Source: Clostridiales bacterium (lineage in GTDB: Bacteria > Bacillota > Clostridia > UBA8921). From it: DNA of 12,313 nt. The notes beneath the pieces are model-generated. The model had not been told where the DNA came from, ran no database searches, and was given only the letters and a program-made list of their open reading frames with translations. Shown piece after piece: positions 7,579 to 12,313 of the stretch; the stretch's first letter is position 1; each line of letters opens with the position of its first letter. A program made the translations under genes and the position numbers. The DNA lies in contig DOHE01000271.1 in the NCBI GenBank assembly GCA_003535395.1, forward strand, positions 1 to 12,313. The letters run 5' to 3'.

Positions 7579-8057
7579 AAGAAACCGTCTGGAGTATTGC
7601 TGATCCCATTGCTGCAAGCCTGGGTCTGGACTTGGTAGAGGTGGAATATGTAAAGGAAGGGAAAAATAACATTCTCCGGCTGATCATAGACAAAGCCGGG
7701 GGCGTGGGGATCGAAGATTGCGAGGCGATGAGCCGCGCATCGGAAAAGGCTATTGACACCGTCGATCCCATCCGGGATCCGTACATCCTGGAAGTGTCCT
7801 CCCCGGGCCTGGACCGGCCCCTGAAAACGGAAAGGGACATGCTCCGGCACCTGGGCGAGGAAGTGGAGGTCAAGCTGTACGCCCCAATAGACGGGAGGAA
7901 AGCTTTTGAAGGACTGCTGACCGGAGTGGAACCGGGAACCGGCACGGTAAGACTGGATACTCCCGCGGGGCAGATGGACTTCAACCGGGCGGATATCGCC
8001 CTGATGAAACGGACGATCAAGTTCAGTGATGCTGGGAAAGGTGGCAGAAAGAAATGA
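7566..8057 (+). CDS. rimP: Ribosome maturation factor RimP
   Basis: RimP assists late maturation of the small ribosomal subunit in the cytosol. The 163-aa protein aligns over its length with the family (B. subtilis YlxS). It has an N-terminal alpha/beta domain with VEVEYVKEG (24-32) and the IDKAGGVGIEDCE region. The signature YILEVSSPGLDRPL follows at about 73-86, then a C-terminal Sm-like beta-barrel ending in a basic tail (KGGRKK). I place the start at ATG 7566, which gives the usual N-terminal helix. The GTG at 7575 would remove 3 residues. A GTG at 7506 would extend the frame through the leader hairpin and is unlikely. It is the first gene of the operon, reading from the promoter at 7448-7476, and its stop overlaps the nusA ATG (ATGA). 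Confidence 0.93.
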   Translation: MAGVKETVWSIADPIAASLGLDLVEVEYVKEGKNNILRLIIDKAGGVGIEDCEAMSRASEKAIDTVDPIRDPYILEVSSPGLDRPLKTERDMLRHLGEEVEVKLYAPIDGRKAFEGLLTGVEPGTGTVRLDTPAGQMDFNRADIALMKRTIKFSDAGKGGRKK

Positions 8058-9274
8058 GCGTGGAACTGATTTATGCGCTGGAACAACTGGAAAAGGAAAA
8101 AGGGATCCACAAGGATATTCTTATCGAAGCGATGGAAACCGCTCTGATTTCCGCATACAGAAAGAATTTTCATGAGGCGCAGAATGTGGAAGTGTCTATT
8201 GACAGGGAAACCGGCGACGTTCGGGTATATGCGCTGATGGAGATCGTGACCGGCGTGGAGGATCCCCAGTCCCAGATCCTGGAAGAGGAGTCAAAACTCA
8301 GGGATTCCCGGCTCAAGGCGGGGGATGTGCTAAGACAGGAGGTCACGCCCCGGAATTTTGGCCGGATCGCTGCGCAAACCGCAAAACAGGTGGTGCTGCA
8401 GAAAATCCGGGAAGCGGAGCGGGGGATGATTTATGACGAATATATCCAGAAAGAGGGAGATATTGTCACCGGTATTATCCAAAGGTTTGAGAAAAACAAT
8501 ATGATCGTGGATCTTCCACGGACGGAAGGGATCCTTCCGGTGGGAGAGCAGGTCCCCGGTGAGAACTACCGGGTGGGAGACCGGCTCAAAAGCTACCTGG
8601 TCGAAGTGAAGAAGACCAGCAAAGGACCGCAGATCGTTCTGTCGAGGACTCATCCCGGACTGGTGCGCCGGCTTTTTGAACTGGAGGTGCCGGAAATCCA
8701 CCATGGCGTGGTGGAAATCAAGGGGATTGCCCGGGAAGCCGGATCCAGGACCAAGATTTCCGTGTTTTCCAGGGATCAGGACGTAGATCCGGTAGGGGCC
8801 TGTGTAGGCCAGCGGGGAACCCGGGTCCAGTCGGTGGTAGACGAGTTGCGGGGCGAGAAGATCGACATCATCAAATGGAGCGGGATCCCGGAGGAGATGA
8901 TCTCCAGCAGCCTGAGCCCGGCGAAAGTGATCCGGGTGACTGTGAATGAAGAAGACAAGACCGCCCGAGTGGTGGTCCCGGATTTCCAGCTTTCCCTTGC
9001 GATCGGCGGTGGAGGACAAAATGCACGCCTTGCAGCCAGGTTGACCGGATGGAAGATCGATATCAAGAAGGAATCGGATGTTTTGGCTGAGATCAGCCAG
9101 GGACTTTTGAATTTCAATAAGGATTTTGTGCCGGACAACGGGCCTTTCCTGGATGATTATCAGCTGAGTGTTTTGAGCCGGAAGCAGGACAAGGCGGATG
9201 AGGAAGCGGATGTTGAAAAGGATGAAGAAGAACCAGCCGGGACCGTAGATGCCCCGGATACGTCGGATGAATAA
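8054..9274 (+). CDS. nusA: Transcription termination/antitermination factor NusA
   Basis: NusA binds RNA polymerase and nascent RNA and controls pausing, intrinsic termination and antitermination. The protein is 406 aa. It has the N-terminal RNA polymerase-binding domain (about 1-125), an S1 domain (about 133-200, DIVTGIIQRFEKNNMIVDLP), KH1 with GQRG at 252-255 and KH2 with GGGG at 318-321 (IGGGGQNARLAARLTGWKID). The last roughly 30 residues form an acidic tail (DEEADVEKDEEEPAG). It lacks the two C-terminal acidic repeat domains of E. coli NusA, as is usual in Bacillota. KH2 has glycines at both variable GxxG positions, where I would expect at least one charged residue (for example GKEG). It starts by ATGA overlap with rimP, after AAAGGTGG. 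The leader hairpin upstream of rimP would place it under its own feedback. Confidence 0.97.
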   Translation: MSVELIYALEQLEKEKGIHKDILIEAMETALISAYRKNFHEAQNVEVSIDRETGDVRVYALMEIVTGVEDPQSQILEEESKLRDSRLKAGDVLRQEVTPRNFGRIAAQTAKQVVLQKIREAERGMIYDEYIQKEGDIVTGIIQRFEKNNMIVDLPRTEGILPVGEQVPGENYRVGDRLKSYLVEVKKTSKGPQIVLSRTHPGLVRRLFELEVPEIHHGVVEIKGIAREAGSRTKISVFSRDQDVDPVGACVGQRGTRVQSVVDELRGEKIDIIKWSGIPEEMISSSLSPAKVIRVTVNEEDKTARVVVPDFQLSLAIGGGGQNARLAARLTGWKIDIKKESDVLAEISQGLLNFNKDFVPDNGPFLDDYQLSVLSRKQDKADEEADVEKDEEEPAGTVDAPDTSDE

Positions 9275-9309
9275 ATAGTAGCGCTCAGGGAAGGAAAGGT
9301 GAAGGCAGC

Positions 9310-9585
9310 GTGGCTGAAAGGAAGCCTCCCATGCGGATGTGCGTCGGATGCAGGCAAATGAAACCCAAAAGGGAGCTGATCCGTATCGTGAAGAGCACCG
9401 GGGATATCGCGGAGGTGGATCCAACAGGTAAAAAGAACGGTCGGGGCGCCTATATCTGCGCCGACGGTTCCTGCCTGGAGACAGCCAGAAAGCAAAAGCG
9501 TTTGGACAGGGCTTTGGGCTGTGAAGTGCGCGGGGAAGTATACACCGCGATCCAGGAAGGGAGGCCGGGACCCGATGGACAATGA
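9310..9585 (+). CDS. rnpM: RNase P modulator RnpM (YlxR family)
   Basis: This is a small basic RNA-binding protein of the YlxR family, 91 aa. The B. subtilis member has been reported to bind the RNase P RNA and modulate RNase P; other reports treat YlxR as a gene regulator. The family signature is clear: MRMCVGCRQMKPKRELIRIV (8-27) and DPTGKKNGRGAYIC (37-50). Four cysteines stand in two pairs (Cys11/Cys14 and Cys50/Cys55), which could form a metal site; that is inference. The start is GTG 9310, 8 nt after AAAGGTG, 35 nt downstream of nusA. No ATG gives a better N-terminus: the ATGs at 9331 and 9337 would cut into the conserved region. Its 3' end overlaps the ylxQ start by 11 nt. The nusA-rnpM-ylxQ-infB order is the standard Bacillota one. 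Confidence 0.92.
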   Translation: MAERKPPMRMCVGCRQMKPKRELIRIVKSTGDIAEVDPTGKKNGRGAYICADGSCLETARKQKRLDRALGCEVRGEVYTAIQEGRPGPDGQ

Positions 9586-9886
9586 CCGGGTTCTGGGATT
9601 CCTGGGACTGGCTGCGAAAGCCGGAAAACTGGTTTCAGGAGAGGAAATGTGCCTTCGGATGATCCATAAAGGGAAAGTACGCTGCATTATCATGGCGGAG
9701 GATGCTTCCTCCAATGCAAGGCAGAGATTGAGCAAAGCCTGCAGTGCTGCAGGGATCCGGTGTCTGACTTATGGGAACAAGGCTTCCCTGGGGCGGCACA
9801 TCGGAAAGGAAATCAGGGCAGTGGTAGGCGTGATGGACGGGAATTTCAGCAAACGGCTGATGGAACTGGTTACGGGGGTGGAGTGA
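9575..9886 (+). CDS. ylxQ: L7Ae-family K-turn RNA-binding protein YlxQ
   Basis: This is a 103-aa ribosomal protein L7Ae/L30e-like protein. The family binds kink-turn RNA; B. subtilis YlxQ is a K-turn binder without a settled cellular role. Visible signatures are [15 protein letters not shown] (10-24), a helix [21 protein letters not shown] (25-45), then SNARQRL and the C-terminal [16 protein letters not shown] (83-98). The ATG at 9575 is preceded by an AAGGGAGG ribosome binding site inside rnpM and overlaps rnpM by 11 nt. An earlier in-frame ATG at 9521 would add 18 residues unrelated to the family and lie deeper in rnpM, so I rejected it. infB follows after 7 nt. Confidence 0.92.
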   Translation: MDNDRVLGFLGLAAKAGKLVSGEEMCLRMIHKGKVRCIIMAEDASSNARQRLSKACSAAGIRCLTYGNKASLGRHIGKEIRAVVGVMDGNFSKRLMELVTGVE

Positions 9887-9893
9887 TTTGTCA

Positions 9894-12313
9894 ATGCCAA
9901 ACAAGATCAAGGTGCATGAGCTGGCCAAGGAACTGAATACTACCAGCAAAAAGCTCCTGGAGAGGCTGAGCGAGATCCATATTGTGAAAAATAACATGAG
10001 TACCCTGGAGGACAGCGAGGTGGAAGCGCTGTATAAGCATATCGGTATCCGGCGGCATGAAGCCAGAAGTTCGGACTCCGATGCTGCAGGTCATCCTTCC
10101 GGTCATGCACCGGGTCATCCATCCGCGCATGCGCCGGCCGCAGCCCCCGGTTCTGCAGATCATGCCCAGGGTGCGAAACAGGTTGAAAAAACCGCTTCTG
10201 TTCATCATGTAGTGAAGAAAGGCCCGCATATCATCAAAACCACCGTTGTGAAGCATGAACCGGCCTTTGAACCGATCTCCCCGCGAAAAGACGGGAAAGG
10301 CAGCTATGTGACCAATGAGCGGAACGATTCTTCCGGTCTTCGGATGGGATTTGTACGGGATTCGGCAAAAGGGGATTCCGGCCGCAAAAAAACATCCCAG
10401 GCACGGGGCATGACAGGCAGGACTGGCGGAATGCCCCCGGAAATGAAGGCGCGCACAGCCGCAGCGACGAAGCATCCGGATAATGAACCGGCCGCCCCAG
10501 CCATCCCGGTCGTCCCGGCAGTTCCGGCAGTTCCGGTCGTCCCGGCCGCTCCGGCAGTTCCGGTCGTCCCGGCAGCCCCGGCCACCCCGGCCATCCCGGT
10601 CGCCCCGGCAGCCCCGGCCACCCCGGTCATTCCGGCCACCCCGGCAACCCCGGCCGCCCCGGCCGCCCCGGCCACACCCAAAACCCCGGCCGCCCCGGCC
10701 GCCCCGGTCACCTCGGAAGCCCCGGTCATTCCGGCCACCCCGGCCGCCTCGGAAGCCCCGGTCGCCCCGGAAGCTGCAACTCCTACTGTTCCCGTTGCTC
10801 CGGCAGCTCCGACAGCTCCGGTCACCCCGGTCACCCCGGCCACTCCGGTAGCCCCGGCAATTGCTTCGGCGGCCATGCCAATGACTGAAACGAAACCCGC
10901 GTCTGCAGAACCGACAATTGCAATCAGAAAAGAAGAATCCGCGGCAGCAACTGCTTCAGTCCCTGAGAGGACCGCCGCAGAGGCTGGCCCGGATGCGGCG
11001 GCACAGCGTGTGCAGAAGACAGCACCTGACCAAGTTGATGCCCAGTCAGCGCCGCCGGCTGGAGGTTCCCGTTCCGGACAGGAAACGGCTTCCGGCCATC
11101 GTACGGACCGGCCGGAGAGGCCGGGGTACGGCAGCGCAGGCCCGAGATCGGACCGTCCGGGATACGCCGGTGCAGGCCCAAGGACAGACCGTCCGGGGTA
11201 TGGCAGCGCAGGCCCGAGATCGGACCGTCCGGGATACGCCGGTGCAGGCCCAAGGACAGATCGTCCGGGGTACGGCAGCACAGGTCCGAGATCGGACCGT
11301 CCGGGGTACGGCAGCGCAGGCCCGAGATCGGACCGCCCGGGATACGCCGGCGCAGGTCAAAGAACAGACCGGCCGGGATACGGCAGCACAGGACCAAGGA
11401 CAGACCGGCCGGGATACGGCAGCACAGGACCAAGGACAGACCGGCCGGGATACGGCGGCGGGGGTCAAAGGACAGACCGGCCGGGATACGGCAACGGAGC
11501 TCCCCGGAGCGACCGCTTTGGAAGTAGTGCTCCCGGAACAAGAACAGACCGCCCTGGTTTTGGCTCAGGAGGAAGCCGCCCGGCAGGTCCGGGGATGGGG
11601 CGTCCCATGCGGCCCAAGGCCGGCGAGGCTCCGAAACCGGCAGTTGCCATTGATGACAACAGCAGCGCAAAGAATGAGGCCAAACGGGAACATCTGTTTA
11701 AAGACCGGGATGACCGGAAGGTGGAAAAGCAGAAAAAAGATACCGCCCGGGGACCTGTTGCACCCGAGAAAAGAAACAATCTCCATCCTCACAAGATGGT
11801 TGTCACACAGAAAAAAGGAGTCAGCGAAATACTGGATGAAAATTTCATCCTGGACGCTTTCTATACAGATGACCGGGACCGCTTGAAGAAAGGGGCCCGG
11901 AACCGTAAAAACATGAAAGCCGGTGAGATGGAAGTCAAGCCCGCGGTCCAGATCGTCAAAATCAATGATGCAGTTACGGTAAAAGATCTGGCGGAGGCAT
12001 TTAAGAAGACATCCGGTGAAGTGATCAAAAAACTGATGGCCATGGGTCTGCTGGTCACATTGAACCAGGAGATCGATTTTGAGACGGCTTCCATTGTTGC
12101 TGATGAATTCGGAATCAAAGCAGAGAAGATGGCACATGTGAACGAAGAGGAGATTCTGTTTGACGACTCCGAAGACAGCAAGGACGAAGAGGGCCTTGTT
12201 CCCAGACCACCGATCGTAGTGGTCATGGGACATGTCGACCACGGCAAAACATCCATTCTCGACCAGATCCGGTCTTCCTCGGTTGCCACCGGCGAGGCCG
12301 GCGGCATCACCCA
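9894..12313 (+). CDS. infB: Translation initiation factor IF-2, N-terminal part with a very long repeat-rich linker (3' truncated by window)
   Basis: IF2 is the GTPase that places initiator fMet-tRNA in the ribosomal P site and promotes subunit joining. The frame is open for 806 codons to the window end. Residues 1-50 form an IF2_N domain ([20 protein letters not shown]). A linker with three repeat blocks follows: His-containing tetrapeptides at 66-81, a P-x-x tract at about 199-322 and 12-residue units at 411-566. A charged, basic stretch leads to a second IF2_N-like domain (about 688-745, [20 protein letters not shown]). The G domain begins near 772 with G1 motif GHVDHGKT (779-786), and the window ends in the GEAGGIT switch region. 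The P-loop is near residue 398 in E. coli IF2, so this N-terminal part is about twice as long; a full length near 1280 aa is inferred. The ATG follows GGGGGTGGAG with about 10 nt spacing. TTG at 9888 is a weaker alternative. Confidence 0.96.
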   Translation, partial: MPNKIKVHELAKELNTTSKKLLERLSEIHIVKNNMSTLEDSEVEALYKHIGIRRHEARSSDSDAAGHPSGHAPGHPSAHAPAAAPGSADHAQGAKQVEKTASVHHVVKKGPHIIKTTVVKHEPAFEPISPRKDGKGSYVTNERNDSSGLRMGFVRDSAKGDSGRKKTSQARGMTGRTGGMPPEMKARTAAATKHPDNEPAAPAIPVVPAVPAVPVVPAAPAVPVVPAAPATPAIPVAPAAPATPVIPATPATPAAPAAPATPKTPAAPAAPVTSEAPVIPATPAASEAPVAPEAATPTVPVAPAAPTAPVTPVTPATPVAPAIASAAMPMTETKPASAEPTIAIRKEESAAATASVPERTAAEAGPDAAAQRVQKTAPDQVDAQSAPPAGGSRSGQETASGHRTDRPERPGYGSAGPRSDRPGYAGAGPRTDRPGYGSAGPRSDRPGYAGAGPRTDRPGYGSTGPRSDRPGYGSAGPRSDRPGYAGAGQRTDRPGYGSTGPRTDRPGYGSTGPRTDRPGYGGGGQRTDRPGYGNGAPRSDRFGSSAPGTRTDRPGFGSGGSRPAGPGMGRPMRPKAGEAPKPAVAIDDNSSAKNEAKREHLFKDRDDRKVEKQKKDTARGPVAPEKRNNLHPHKMVVTQKKGVSEILDENFILDAFYTDDRDRLKKGARNRKNMKAGEMEVKPAVQIVKINDAVTVKDLAEAFKKTSGEVIKKLMAMGLLVTLNQEIDFETASIVADEFGIKAEKMAHVNEEEILFDDSEDSKDEEGLVPRPPIVVVMGHVDHGKTSILDQIRSSSVATGEAGGIT
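10089..10136 (+). repeat. 12-bp in-frame repeat encoding His-containing tetrapeptides in IF2
   Basis: Four tandem 12-nt units, each of the form (GGT or GCG)-CAT-xxx-xxx, encode [12 protein letters not shown] and AHAP (IF2 residues 66-81). Further His residues follow nearby ([17 protein letters not shown]). The block lies in the disordered linker just after the first IF2_N domain. Confidence 0.8.
10491..10859 (+). repeat. 9-bp in-frame repeat encoding a P-x-x tract in IF2
   Basis: CCG recurs every 9 nt, separated by two codons mostly for Ala, Val, Thr or Ile (GCC, GTC, ACC, ATC), over IF2 residues 200-322. Two CCG positions have become TCG (Ser, in SEAP), and one loss of a codon near GAAGCTGCAACT shifts the proline phase. 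The pattern predicts an extended polyproline-II-like rod. The same composition leaves all other frames and the opposite strand nearly stop-free, creating false ORFs. Confidence 0.9.
11124..11591 (+). repeat. 36-bp tandem repeat encoding a 12-residue Arg/Gly/Tyr-rich unit in IF2
   Basis: There are thirteen contiguous 36-nt units. The first ten closely follow GY[GA]xxG[PQ]R[ST]DRP, and units 11-13 are degenerate ([12 protein letters not shown], then units with other residues at several positions). They cover IF2 residues 411-566. Units 1+2 and 3+4 form a 72-nt dimer copied with only two differences, and units 8 and 9 are identical at all 36 positions, so expansion looks recent. There are no spacers between units. 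Confidence 0.95.

Noticed and set aside
8330..9424. 364-codon minus-strand ORF opposite nusA and rnpM
   Set aside because: It spans two well-supported genes on the other strand and carries no family motif.
9521..9574. Upstream extension of ylxQ from ATG 9521
   Set aside because: The added 18 residues are basic and unlike the family, while ATG 9575 has the conserved N-terminus and a ribosome binding site.
10304..11281. 325-codon minus-strand ORF with collagen-like Gly/Ala/Val/Thr repeats
   Set aside because: It is the reverse complement of the IF2 P-x-x tract. The 9-nt period leaves the opposite strand without stops. The IF2 frame is open throughout and joins known domains at both ends.
11124..11591. 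CRISPR-like array because of the 36-bp repeat length
   Set aside because: Units abut directly with no unique spacers, are in frame with infB and vary mainly at codon level. No cas genes are nearby.
10483..11886. Plus-strand ORFs of 122 and 322 codons with Pro/Arg-rich and Arg/Thr/Gln-rich repeats
   Set aside because: They lie in the +1 frame relative to infB across the same repeats, lack ribosome binding sites and show no family resemblance. Repeat lengths divisible by three keep this frame open too.

Overview
The window is a stretch of core bacterial chromosome with every gene on the + strand. It runs dxr (3' part) - rseP - ispG - polC - [promoter and hairpin leader] - rimP - nusA - rnpM(ylxR) - ylxQ - infB (5' part). 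A PolC-type replicative polymerase with its exonuclease inserted in the PHP domain, together with rnpM and ylxQ between nusA and infB, points to Bacillota. In Bacillus subtilis the slot between rseP/rasP and polC holds proS; here it holds ispG, an arrangement I associate with Clostridia. The DNA is GC-rich by eye, with CGG, CCG, ATC and GGA codons common. A moderately GC-rich clostridium, perhaps Lachnospiraceae-like, is my best guess; the genus cannot be told.

Region 1 (1-7423) is one tightly packed unit. dxr and rseP overlap by 4 nt (ATGA), ispG starts just after rseP ends, and polC follows ispG after 18 nt. dxr and ispG make the first committed and the penultimate step of the non-mevalonate isoprenoid pathway. 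rseP is a site-2 intramembrane metalloprotease, and polC is the main replicative DNA polymerase.

Region 2 (7424-7565) is the only real intergenic space, 142 nt. It carries a near-consensus sigma-A promoter (TTGCTA, 17 nt, TATAAT) and, inside the predicted short leader, a perfect 13-bp hairpin followed by an interrupted T-rich tail. This looks like an attenuator for the nusA operon. A tiny ORF with the best-placed ribosome binding site overlaps the rimP start.

Region 3 (7566-12313) is the rimP-nusA-rnpM-ylxQ-infB operon, covering 30S maturation, transcription elongation/termination, RNase P modulation, a K-turn RNA-binding protein and translation initiation. The genes overlap or are separated by at most 35 nt. 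The unusual element is infB: its GTPase P-loop lies at about residue 779, against roughly 400 in E. coli IF2. The intervening region is built from three different in-frame repeat expansions: a His-containing tetrapeptide (12 bp), a P-x-x tract (9 bp) and a 12-residue Arg/Gly/Tyr-rich unit (36 bp).

I found no mobile element, CRISPR array, tRNA, rRNA or defence system. Apart from the IF2 linker and the rimP leader this is an ordinary housekeeping region, and I do not see a clearly new biological system in it.
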